Of a stretch of DNA of 64,000 nucleotides, positions 22,191 through 31,422 are shown piece by piece (the stretch's first letter is position 1; every line of letters begins with the position of its first letter). Position numbers and translations under genes: made by a program. The notes beneath the pieces were generated by a model. The model was not told where the DNA came from, did no database searches, and worked only from the letters and a program-made list of their open reading frames with translations. Origin of the DNA: Melastoma dodecandrum (lineage: Eukaryota > Streptophyta > Magnoliopsida > Myrtales > Melastomataceae); contig JARUPY010000539.1 of assembly GCA_029817715.1 (NCBI GenBank), positions 5,989,501 to 6,053,500 on the forward strand, written 5' to 3'.

Positions 22191-24074
22191 ATGGCTTTCC
22201 GTACCGTCTTCTCCAGGAGAACCCTGGCCTCGCTCAGGTCTGGGCTGTGTTCATCCGTTTCTCCGATCGGTAACCGGAGCCTGGTTACCTTCTCGCTCCC
22301 CGATCTGCCCTACGACTACGGGGCGCTGGAGCCGGCCATCAGCGGCGAGATTATGCAGCTCCATCACCAGAAGCATCACCAGACTTATGTCACCAACTAC
22401 AACAAGGCTCTCGAGCAGCTCGAGGAGGCTGCCAACAAGGGCGATGCCCCCGCCGTCGTCAAGCTGCAGAGCGCCATCAAGTTCAACGGCGGAGGTTCGA
22501 TTTCCTTCCCTCTGGTTTTCTTACTCCCCCGCTCGATTTGTGTGATGAACTTCTTGTCCGTTGACTGCAATGACTTCGATTTTGGGATTCCTCAAGCTAA
22601 AGTCGTAGTTCAATTGTCCAAGTATGGTGATTAGGTTAGGAATAGAATTAGACGATCAATTTTGCATGCATCACTCTTCAGTTGGAGCTGTCGACCAAAA
22701 TCAGCTGGAATTGCTGAGGCAGAAAAGCCCCATTTTGATTCGATTCTGTTTTCATTGATCGTAGTTTGATTATTCATGAATAGATTCGTTACTGCTTATC
22801 TATCTTCACCGTCTTTATCTTGCATTCCATGAATTCATTCTTTAGCAAATTGGATACAGCAACAACTGCAAACAAGCTTATCCCGAATTTTCTTGTTTTG
22901 CTCCTCTCATGGTTTAGGTCTTTCCATGATATTGTATATGATAAGGATTTTTTTCTTCCTATGAGCTTATCGACATCTTCTAATTTCCATTTCCGTGACT
23001 TTCTGTGGACAGGCCACATCAACCATTCCATCTTTTGGCAGAACCTTGCTCCCGTGCGTGTAAGTCTGGATCTCAACTACCTTTGTCATTATCGTGGTGG
23101 TGATTTCCGTTGCTCAGACTCAGTATGAATTGTAGGAAGGAGGCGGCGAGCCACCCAAAGGTTCATTAGGATGGGGCATCGATGAACATTTCGGTTCTTT
23201 GGAAGCTTTGGTTAGTAAGATGAATGCAGAAGGTGCTGCTTTACAGGGTTCTGGATGGGTGGTAAGCTATCTGTTGGCACTTTCATCTTGTGTTTGAATG
23301 TTTTGTTCGTAGGAATAGTCACTCCACCAAAGTAGGCAAAGGCGATAGGCGCCCTTTAGGCACTAACACTGTAAAACGCTCGAGGCGAGAGGCGCTAGGC
23401 GAGGTGCTCGCCTTAATATAAAAAAGCGCCCCCTTTGACATGGCGAAGTGACTCCACCGTGGATGGGTTACTCATGAAGTGTCCATTCATGTGTTTCGTT
23501 CAAAGAATCGGACATGTACTACCGTGTGGAGGAATAGAAAATAGCTGCTGTGATTCATGGTAGGTTTCAGTTTTCCGATTAACATTGGTTTGTCTCCCTA
23601 TGCTTTTCTGCTTGGTCCAGTGGCTTGGTCTAGACAAAGAACTTAAGAAGCTGGTGGTGGAAACTACTGCAAATCAGGTCAGCATTTTTTGATTGACGAT
23701 GACTCTGATTTAAGTGCTCTTAGTCGTTATTATTGTAATATATAATCCATGATTCTCTCTAAGCATGGGTTTTGGTATGGCTGCAAATTCTCAGGATCCC
23801 CTGGTGACGAAAGGGCCATTGGTTCCATTACTTGGCATAGATGTATGGGAGCATGCCTACTATCTACAGGTAACACTTGCAGTTTCCTCGTGACATTTGC
23901 CCTTTTCTTTTCATGGCATTCCCTTGCAGTCATTGTCAGTTACCACTATACGCTCTAATGGTCCGACTCGTTTGGCTGCAGTACAAGAACGTGAGGCCCG
24001 ACTACCTGAAGAACATTTGGAAAGTCATTAACTGGAAGTATGCCAGTAAGGTATACGAGAAAGAATGCGCGTGA
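22191..24074 (+). CDS. MSD1: Manganese superoxide dismutase, mitochondrial, six exons
   Basis: Exons 22191-22494, 23013-23059, 23136-23261, 23621-23677, 23795-23869 and 23982-24074 total 702 nt, 233 residues. The enzyme converts superoxide to oxygen and hydrogen peroxide. The first 31 or so residues ([18 protein letters not shown]) are basic and Ser-rich, a typical mitochondrial presequence, and mature sequence begins near [15 protein letters not shown]. Metal ligands are visible as His in [13 protein letters not shown], His in [12 protein letters not shown], and Asp and His in [15 protein letters not shown]. The [20 protein letters not shown] block is characteristic of plant Mn enzymes rather than Fe ones. 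Intron 3 contains a repetitive insertion near 23330-23450. The ending [11 protein letters not shown] is close to the usual plant C-terminus. Confidence 0.96.
23330..23450. repeat. Repetitive GGCG-rich insertion in superoxide dismutase intron 3
   Basis: Strings such as AGGCGATAGGCGCC, CGAGGCGAGAGGCGCTAGGCG and AGGTGCTCGCC form partial inverted repeats. This look is familiar from short, dispersed non-autonomous repeats in plant introns. Exact ends and duplication were not resolved. Confidence 0.4.
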
Positions 24075-24850
24075 TGAGCTCCTAGAAGCCCTATCTTCTA
24101 GGACAAACGAAATAAGAGAAGGCCTCCCTTGTCGTCCTTCGAGGGAGTTGTTCACCATGAACTGATCATATTTGCCTGTCGCTTGTATCTTGGCTTCACA
24201 TCCTTGTTTTTCCTTGGAAGAATCTAAAACGCTGTCGATGAAGGGCCCTCCGAAACCTGGACTTTCGTTTCCGGGCGACTTAGACATCAATCTGCCGCCA
24301 TCCCGATGCCGCAACATAAAACATAACGAATTGTGGTCGACTGTGATGATGACGAAAGCACGGTGTAATGCTTTCATACCATCGTCATCTACCGCGTCGG
24401 CAACACAAAGGCGACAGCAATCACATGTCCAATTAGTGGGAAGAACAATACTTTCTATAAATTCAAAGGGGGATAAAAAGGGATTCGTGTCTTCTGGATT
24501 GACCCAATTCCAAATATTTGTCCAGGAGAAAAGCTGCTTTTTCGAGAGAGTATCGACCAGTTAGGATAAATCGATAACGACCACATGGCGAATGGGAAAG
24601 CGAAATGGTAATACATGATCTGTTAAAGTTGGGAACTTTTCTCTCTTTGATGCAAAAAAAGCAAAGTGTGGGGGAATGAAAGAAACAAATGGTGGGTGGG
24701 TCCGCCCCCTGATCATGCCCACTCATAAAAATTTGCATGTCGTGTCCTTAAAAGCCATTTTTCTTTTGTGGACATTCCACGTCTACTTTTTTGGCCCATA
24801 CGATGCGATCATTCCATGTTCATCATCATCGTCCACTCCCAATCTTTTAT
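24075..24850. other. Spacer upstream of the secreted peptide gene
   Basis: Nothing coding was recognised. It holds the 3' end of the superoxide dismutase transcript and the promoter of the peptide gene. Confidence 0.4.
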
Positions 24851-24858
24851 TATATAAA
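24851..24858 (+). promoter_or_regulatory. TATA box of the secreted peptide gene
   Basis: TATATAAA lies 95 bp upstream of the ATG at 24953 and is followed by a pyrimidine-rich leader. This supports the short downstream ORF as a real transcription unit. Confidence 0.6.
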
Positions 24859-24952
24859 CCATACCACTTGTGAGCTCTCCTAGTTTGATCTTTCTTCTTC
24901 CCCGCCAACAAAATCCTCCCCTTGTACGGTACAGAGTGTGCGGGGCTTAGAT

Positions 24953-25234
24953 ATGAAGGTCAATATCTTACTAGTAATGCCGCTCTTTTTATGGGTAGTT
25001 GTTGGGTTTGGCCAACGTGAGTGCGCCCGTAATGGGTGCTACATGCAGGGAGGAATCCCGGGGGAACTTGTGGGCGACGATCCGAAAGTCAGGGAGGACT
25101 ACCCCAAAGCGGAGGATTACCCGGGAGGAGGAGGTCCCTTCTTCAGGGACCACGAGGGCGGCACGTACGTGGACTATGATTTCTACCGGAAGCACGGCGA
25201 GGTCCCGAGTCCGGGGATCGGCCATCGGAAATGA
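24953..25234 (+). CDS. Small secreted peptide precursor ending SPGIGHRK
   Basis: The precursor has 93 residues in one exon. The first ATG (24953) gives a strong signal peptide, MKVNILLVMPLFLWVVVGFG, after which the mature part starts near QRECARNGC. Two cysteines follow, then an acidic stretch with repeated Tyr after acidic residues (REDYPKAEDYPG, then YVDYDFY), which are contexts for tyrosine sulfation. The C-terminus GEVPSPGIGHRK resembles the SPG(I/V)GH ending of CEP-type and, less so, PIP-type signalling peptides, but the FRPT part of classic CEPs is missing. Family membership is therefore an inference. It may be an apoplastic peptide hormone precursor cleaved near the C-terminus. A TATA box at 24851 supports expression. 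Confidence 0.7.
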   Translation: MKVNILLVMPLFLWVVVGFGQRECARNGCYMQGGIPGELVGDDPKVREDYPKAEDYPGGGGPFFRDHEGGTYVDYDFYRKHGEVPSPGIGHRK

Positions 25235-25737
25235 GTCAGTTCTGCTAGAATGTGCTGGGTCGTTCGGCTTGGATTCAATAGTGTCTGGTTTTCGTGCATC
25301 GGGACCTTTTGGGTCACAAATACCACCTCCGCGTACATACATACATACATGTATTATACAAACTCCAACCGTGCTCTTGTCTATCATTTCTCTTACAAAG
25401 AAAGGGACAAACATTTGGCTAGAGCATATCTACATATATCCCACATGTAGATAGATAGATTCTCCTTGTTTGTTGATGGTATTGTTGTTCATGAAGTTTG
25501 AATGTATGTAGTCTTTTGATCTTAATTGATGTAATTAGAGCTGTGCCATTAAGATTGGTTTTGGGCCAGAAAACATAGAAGAACACAAACCCCCCGCGGG
25601 TTTTGTCATAAAATCTCGGAAAGAGGATACGGTCCAGTTCACTGGACGTCCCTTTGAATGTACTAATGTTAAAACATTGTTTAGTACATTGGTACGATAA
25701 TTTTTCATACATTTCAGATCTCATTTCGTAGCGTACC
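25235..25737. other. Spacer and 3' flank of the peptide gene
   Basis: No gene was seen. A TACA-type microsatellite lies near 25332-25349 and a (TAGA) run near 25446-25460. Confidence 0.4.
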
Positions 25738-26447
25738 GATGGACTTCGTACTCCCTCCGTATATATGTAAACTTTTATTAAATGTCTTTAATGGACTTCG
25801 TAAAAATTACAAAATATGAATAGTGAAATTTTTGTAATGTAAAATAAAAATGAAAGAGCTTCGTAATGAGCTGATGGACATCATACTTCCTTCGTATAAA
25901 TGTAAAGGCTTTTCCTAAATTTCGTTAGTGGGCTTGGTAAAATTTACGAAATATGAATAGTGAAATTTTTGTAATGTACGAAACAGTGGAATTGTTTTAT
26001 AACGGACTGATATGCTTAAATTTTTTCCATAATGTACGAAGTTAGGTTCGTAAACTTAAGCAATGGTTTTCGAATATAAGTATCATGTATTTTTAACATA
26101 CTACCCATTTTCCTCTTCGTTACCAAGTTATATTCGAAAACTACTGTTTAAATAGATAGTACGGCAAAATCAAATGGTACTTTGGTTGGGAGTTAGATCC
26201 GAAAACTATTGTTTTAATTTTGTAATGTGCTAAACTATTTCATAAATTATTACGAATAATACCGACTAATTTCATACATTTTTACGAGCCATATGTCCAA
26301 AAATTTAGTACTTTATGAAAAAACTTAAGAAAACGGCACAATGTTTCATATATCACGACTATTCATTTTTTGTGAATTTTATTAAATCCATTAATGAAAT
26401 TTAATAAAAGTCCTCATAAATATATGAAGGAAACACGAAGCCCATCG
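25738..26447. mobile_element. AT-rich foldback (long inverted repeat) element, MITE-like
   Basis: The first about 100 bp (from CGATGGACTTCGT at 25738) pair, in reverse complement, with the last about 100 bp (ending ACGAAGCCCATCG at 26447). Both arms carry a version of CTCCCTCCGTATATATGTAA or its diverged form, the end type I associate with Stowaway-like elements. Inside, a second direct copy of the left arm runs from about 25871 to 25979. A smaller inverted pair (TTTTCGAATATAA near 26067 with TTATATTCGAAAA near 26127) lies at the centre. No ORF is present, so it is non-autonomous. The target-site duplication was not resolved. Confidence 0.65.
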
Positions 26448-27120
26448 ACACAATATAAAACGGGATAGGAAAAATTAAGCATCGTTTCGTATAAATATAT
26501 TAAACCGTGTTTATATTTTTCATACATAAAGTAGCCGTGAACGGCACTTGAAATCTGGGCATCATAAATCCGGATATTTGACTAAGAGGAGGGTGTGGAA
26601 GTGGTGGATGATCCCCACACCACAAAGGAAGCAGAGATTCCTCCACCGGTGGCATCATCATCCCCGTCATGATGATGCAAGCATGACGTTTTGCAGAAAA
26701 ACCAGGTAGAGATCCAACAATCCAATCCAAACTCTTTGCCGACGGCAATGTCTTTTATTTCCTCGTTGGTTCTCCTTGTAATGGAAGGTGGATAAGGAAA
26801 TATGCCCCTTTTATCTCTTATCGTTTTTCCTTTGGGACGGGACATCCTGAATTAAGAAGGAGAAGGACTCGTCCACAACTCCATTATGACGAGAAAGTCT
26901 GATCCATTTACGTATGAAACACACGAACACAACAAGCAATGCCATGACAATGGGGATGGGGGATGGACGACTTAGCCGGAGCCAAAGACTACGTTGGGGA
27001 TGGGGATGGACGACTTTACCAAATAAAAAACATTGAGGAGGAGCCAAACGTTGATTTTACACCAAATGAAAGGGACTACTATAACCCCTAGACTACGACG
27101 AACTAGACTTTTAAGTTTTT
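26448..27120. other. Spacer downstream of the purine permease gene
   Basis: No gene was recognised. It should contain the 3' untranslated region of the minus-strand permease. A short repeated GGGGATGGGGGATGGACGAC pattern occurs near 26951-27020. Confidence 0.4.
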
Positions 27121-28875
27121 TCATGGCTGTAATTCTAAATCCAATCTCTTCATATTCCCTTCCAACTCCTCCGCCGGCGGCGTCGACCGTCCGTTGACCC
27201 CATCACCACCGCCTTGGCCATCGCTGCCTTTTGCCCTCCAGGCCCTGCCCCTATCCAACAACTCCCGGGTCCAGTCCCAGGCATGAAGGACCGAGTACGT
27301 CCCTATCCCTCCGATGAGCCCGTACGCGATCGAGTACGTCAACGGCATCAGTATCAGCGTGATGAACGCTGGGATCGCCTGCCTCATGTCCTCCCACTTT
27401 ATCTCCACCACCGCCCTCATCATCATCACCCCGACCAGTATCAACGGCGGCCCCACTGCCCATGCCGGTATCGACGCCAGCAGCGGCGTCAGAAACAGGG
27501 CAGCGAAGAAGTATGCTGCGGTCGTCAGGGCCGTGATCCCTGTCCTTCCCCCTTCCCTGATCCCTGTCGATGACTCGATGAAGGCCGTCACCGGGGACGT
27601 CCCCAGCAGGGAACCCGCCACGATAGCGGACGCGTCCGACATGAACGCAAAGTACTGACCCTCGAATCCGCCGTCCCGGTCGTCAGCGAATCCTGCGAAC
27701 CGCGCCATCGAGTAAAGTGTGCCGGTAGTGTCCAGGATATCGACGTAGAGAAACGTCACCAGGGCTTCCCAGAAGTAGCCCTTGCCGATGCTCTTGAAGC
27801 TGAGCGCCCCTGCTGTTTTCTTCATCAGGTGAAAGTCCACCACCTTTTTGAAGTAGTCGTATGCTGCGTTTCCGGATGCTGTCCTCGGGAAGGCAGTCAC
27901 GCTCGTGCCACGGAACCAGGACACGGCCGTGACGAACACGATTCCGTATATCATTGCCCCCTTGACATTCTTCACAAGGCAGTAGGCGATTATGATGAAA
28001 CCGACGATGCCGAGCCAGAGCGTTGGGCTTTCCATCCGGTTTTGGAGGCAGTATATGCCCCCTGAGACCGTGCCGCCTGGAAGCAGAGAGACCGTCCCAT
28101 TGGCAGAGGTTACCACGGGAGCGAGGGCAGCTCGAGAAGAGCTTGGGCAGCCTGCCAGGGTCACCAGTGTGGACGAACTGTACCCAACCAGCCCGATTCC
28201 CTCGCTGCTCTGGAGCCCGATGAAGGCTAGGAATAAACCAATCCCGGCCGAGGAGCTGATCCGGACTGGCTTAGGAATAAGCCGTGCGAGCTTCGTGCGC
28301 AGCCCGATCGCAGAAATAAGGAGGAAAAGCAGCCCCTCGATGAAGACTGCAGCCAAGGCGCTCTGATACGTGATGTTGCCCGAGCCATGGTAACCAACGA
28401 CTGTATACGCGAAGTAGGCGTTGGTGCCCATCCCAGGGGCAAGCGCCAGCGGGAGGTTAGCAAAGGTGCCCATAATCACACACCCGATGAGAGACGAAGC
28501 GGCGGTCGCCACGATCAGATCCTTGCGAACGGTATCCAGGCAGGCAGAGTAACCAGGATTAACGGGGTCGAACTTGCAGGAGTTGTCGGGCTGGACAACG
28601 CGGAGTCCAGGGGCAGTGCAGTTGGAGACGGGGAGGCTGGGGTCAGAACAGAGGGGGACGCAGTCGGAAACGGAGCAGGTTCCGCCGGAGTCGGTGAGGA
28701 TGGAGGCATTGACGGCAAGGATATAGGCCATGGTGAGGAAGGTGGCGGTGCCGGCACGTAGCTCAGTGGTGAAGGTGGTGCCACGGTCGTCGAGCTTGAA
28801 GCGCTTGCCGACGTGGGAGGAGGCAACGTATCGGTTGAGGCGGGTGAGGGGTGGGGGAGTCATCCCGTCCTCCAT
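27121..28875 (-). CDS. AZG1: AZG1-type adenine/guanine permease
   Basis: This is a single-exon gene of 584 residues, close to the known length of plant AZG1. It is an integral membrane purine (adenine, guanine and possibly cytokinin) transporter of the AzgA/NCS2-like family, expected at the plasma membrane or endoplasmic reticulum. Family hallmarks are visible: [20 protein letters not shown] near residue 40, the plant loop with [33 protein letters not shown] near 145, the second signature [18 protein letters not shown] near 380, and [20 protein letters not shown] near 430. About a dozen hydrophobic segments follow the usual pattern. The Arg/Gly-rich C-terminal tail from about 545 is hydrophilic and probably cytosolic. 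Start ATG at 28875 gives [14 protein letters not shown]. Confidence 0.95.
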   Translation of the reverse strand: MEDGMTPPPLTRLNRYVASSHVGKRFKLDDRGTTFTTELRAGTATFLTMAYILAVNASILTDSGGTCSVSDCVPLCSDPSLPVSNCTAPGLRVVQPDNSCKFDPVNPGYSACLDTVRKDLIVATAASSLIGCVIMGTFANLPLALAPGMGTNAYFAYTVVGYHGSGNITYQSALAAVFIEGLLFLLISAIGLRTKLARLIPKPVRISSSAGIGLFLAFIGLQSSEGIGLVGYSSSTLVTLAGCPSSSRAALAPVVTSANGTVSLLPGGTVSGGIYCLQNRMESPTLWLGIVGFIIIAYCLVKNVKGAMIYGIVFVTAVSWFRGTSVTAFPRTASGNAAYDYFKKVVDFHLMKKTAGALSFKSIGKGYFWEALVTFLYVDILDTTGTLYSMARFAGFADDRDGGFEGQYFAFMSDASAIVAGSLLGTSPVTAFIESSTGIREGGRTGITALTTAAYFFAALFLTPLLASIPAWAVGPPLILVGVMMMRAVVEIKWEDMRQAIPAFITLILMPLTYSIAYGLIGGIGTYSVLHAWDWTRELLDRGRAWRAKGSDGQGGGDGVNGRSTPPAEELEGNMKRLDLELQP

Positions 28876-28963
28876 GGGACGACGACCCTCGGAACAATCA
28901 AGGAGAGGTGGTGCGCGCGCGTTGTTCTTAATCGTTCTGGGAAATGCAATTGAATCAGAGATG

Positions 28964-28971
28964 TTTATATA
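28964..28971 (-). promoter_or_regulatory. TATA box of the AZG1-type gene
   Basis: The minus strand reads TATATAAA about 90 bp upstream of the start codon at 28875. Confidence 0.5.
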
Positions 28972-29947
28972 TTTGGAAGGAAGGAGGGAGAGGCATCATC
29001 ATCATCATAAAATTATTAAAATTTGCGAATTTTTAGGGTTAAAAAAATTACCATCTTCTCTATTTTATTTTGAATAATTTTAAACGATTGTGGGCGGAGA
29101 TTCTTTGGAGTATTTTGAATCTATAAATTATATATATGGCAAAAGAAGAAAAAGGGGGGGGTAGACGTAGGAAAGTGAAATATATAGACTTGCCATATGC
29201 AAAAATTAAATGTCTCATGGGAATACAAACAACTCAACGCCAACCTTTGTTTCTATTGGTGACATTTATTTGTCTTCCCCAATTAAAAAACGAGGCTGGT
29301 CTCCCCTCCCCCATTGGCAATTCCCAAGGGTTCCCGATTTCCTTCCCTTCTTATTTCATTGGGGGGATGGACGTGTCCAATCCCAACTCTTTCTTTTCAA
29401 TAACAATTTTAAGTTTGAACGGACCGGACCGAATCGAATCGCTGTCCCCCCACCCGATCAAGTTCAGAATTTTAACAATGAATATAAGAAATAAACCACA
29501 AGTGTCTGACTTGTCAACCTGTACATCCCAAGTATGAATATCCCCTTTTTTACCTCCAGATCAGCTGACTGATAACAACCTCGAAAGCCCACATGCTTTA
29601 CCCCGACCCCGAGACCCCACCCCACCCCAATCGGAATCTGCTTAGTGTGTTGTGGTCCTGACTTCACTAATTAATCAATATGAAATAAATGAACCGAATT
29701 CCCCAACACCATGTTGAAAAACCCACCCTTAAGATATTTTAAAATTCCCCCCAACATCCGTCATTGATTCCTCCCCACCCCATCTAGAACAAGATGACCA
29801 CACTTGCCAAACAAGATTCCGTCACTTTCTTCTTCATATACAACCCCCCACCCTACCCTTCCCTTATTCTAAGCTGTATACTGGTATTTTTTTTTCTGTT
29901 TCTTCGTTCTCACGAGGCCAATGGGATCGCAACTCCTCTGTCTCTAC
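28972..29947. other. Spacer between the permease promoter and the 3' end of the sororin-like gene
   Basis: The stretch is AT-rich with no gene recognised on either strand. Confidence 0.4.
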
Positions 29948-31126
29948 TTAGTCTAAACCCTCTACCTCACCGACCTCCTCTTCCTCGAGTTCGAACGCGT
30001 CTACCTCCGCAAAATATACACGCTGTTGCCTGATGTAATCTTCTAGGTCTTGTTCGGACGCTTTACGTGCACGCCCTTCTCCTCTGACACGCTGCTTCTG
30101 CAGGAACATATATCAGATGCTCGGCTCATCAGTTGACAGATCCAGATACGCAAACCAGACGATCCATGCACACAATACAGCAACCCCAGAATGACAAGTT
30201 AGCCCAACCAGCTTCGTCAATCACTGTTCTATTCATCAATTGAGCCAACCGTTGGTCTTAGGAATTCGAATACAGTGGACCCGGAAAAACACAAAAGCCA
30301 AGTCATCCTACAACATATGTATGCCGATGTTGGAGACTTCCCAATAACCAATTGGAGCATTTCCCTGATAAGGGGGAAAAAAAAAAGACATGCCACTTTT
30401 GCGGAATAAGTTTGGACACAAATCCTAGAACATACCCTTTTGTCTGGCAAGAACATAGCGCTGGATAAATCGCAGTTCTTAGCCTCATCGAGGCTTCCCC
30501 TGCATCGACAAAAGTATAGTAGACCACATTAAGAGAGCACCATGCAGATTATGAATTAATCAGGACCAGTAAAGGAGACCATCTTTCTAACTCCTAAGCT
30601 GATAAGCTTATCCAACGAGCATCTAGTTTAGTTTGCATCAACCAGAGATGCCCACCCACACAACAACAAAAGTGTGCAAGGAGATAGACAATTACAAAGA
30701 ATCTCCAATCGCAGGAGCCGCGGTCATCATTGTCACTGCTGGACACTTCCTTTTCACAGCATGATGCCTATTGTGTTGCGCGGCGGACTCCAGGTCTCCG
30801 CCCGCAGCCCCAGCACCTAATCATCCAGCAAAGAATTTGGAAAAACAAGGAGAAACCCTCCATCACCAGGCCATATTCCGATTTCAGAAATGCCACAAAC
30901 GGAAAATCGATCGAAACAGCCAGATTAGGGCAGCAAACGGACGATCCTCATCGGCTCCTTCCACGGAAGAATGGAGAAGATGCAACGGGACTTTCTTGAG
31001 CAGAGAAACGGAAGAAGTGGAGGAGGAATCCTCCGGAACGACGGAGTTGGTGCAGTCGGAGAGGGGCCTCCTCCTCCTGACCCCAACTCCCGCAGCAGTC
31101 GCCAGTGTTCTCCTCGCCGATTCCAT
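29948..31126 (-). CDS. Sororin-like cohesion protein, four exons
   Basis: Exons on the minus strand are 31126-30943, 30816-30696, 30499-30436 and 30097-29948. They join in phase to 519 nt, 172 residues. The N-terminus (MESARRTLATAAG, then RRRRPLSDCTNSVV) has the basic RRPLxDCTN block, and the C-terminus has EQDLEDYIRQQRVYFAEVDA followed by FELEEEE. Both match what I recall of the short plant sororin family (for example Arabidopsis At3g56250), which protects sister-chromatid cohesion by opposing cohesin release in meiosis and mitosis. The middle is low complexity and poorly conserved (HNRHHAVKRKCP), so exon 2 boundaries are less certain. The protein should be nuclear. It shares a 296-bp spacer with NOP53. 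Confidence 0.65.
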
Positions 31127-31422
31127 TTCGGCCACCCGTCGTCGGTTTTGAGGATTCCCAGAGACTCCCCCTCCTTTTGGGCGCTGGCGGGAGATTCAGG
31201 GACACTTTATGGGTCTTGTGGGCCTGTGATTCCACTGACTATAACGGGCCTATTTAAGGGCCCATCGAGTCCATAATGGCGGCCGTTCCACGTCTTTAAC
31301 GAAACCCTAGCCAGCCGGGCGCGCTGTCAAACCCTAGGAGGGATCAGATAAACAGGCAGAGCGGAGGAAGCCGAAAGAAGGAAGTGGTGGTGAGATAGGA
31401 GATATAGGAGAAGAAGGGGGTA
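31127..31422. promoter_or_regulatory. Divergent promoter with site II and telobox motifs
   Basis: This 296-bp spacer separates the start codons of the minus-strand sororin-like gene and plus-strand NOP53. It has TGGGCC at 31219-31224 and, inverted, at 31259-31264 (site II elements), plus AAACCCTA at 31302-31309 and 31329-31336 (teloboxes). In plants the telobox and site II pair is typical of ribosome-biogenesis and proliferation genes, which suits both neighbours. Confidence 0.7.

Noticed and set aside
23330..23450. GGCG-rich insertion as an extra superoxide dismutase exon
   Set aside because: The flanking exons join in phase without it, and the sequence is repetitive with stops in all useful frames.
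28387..28826. Long open frames on both strands inside the AZG1 gene
   Set aside because: GC-rich shadow frames opposite a gene whose real product is unambiguous.
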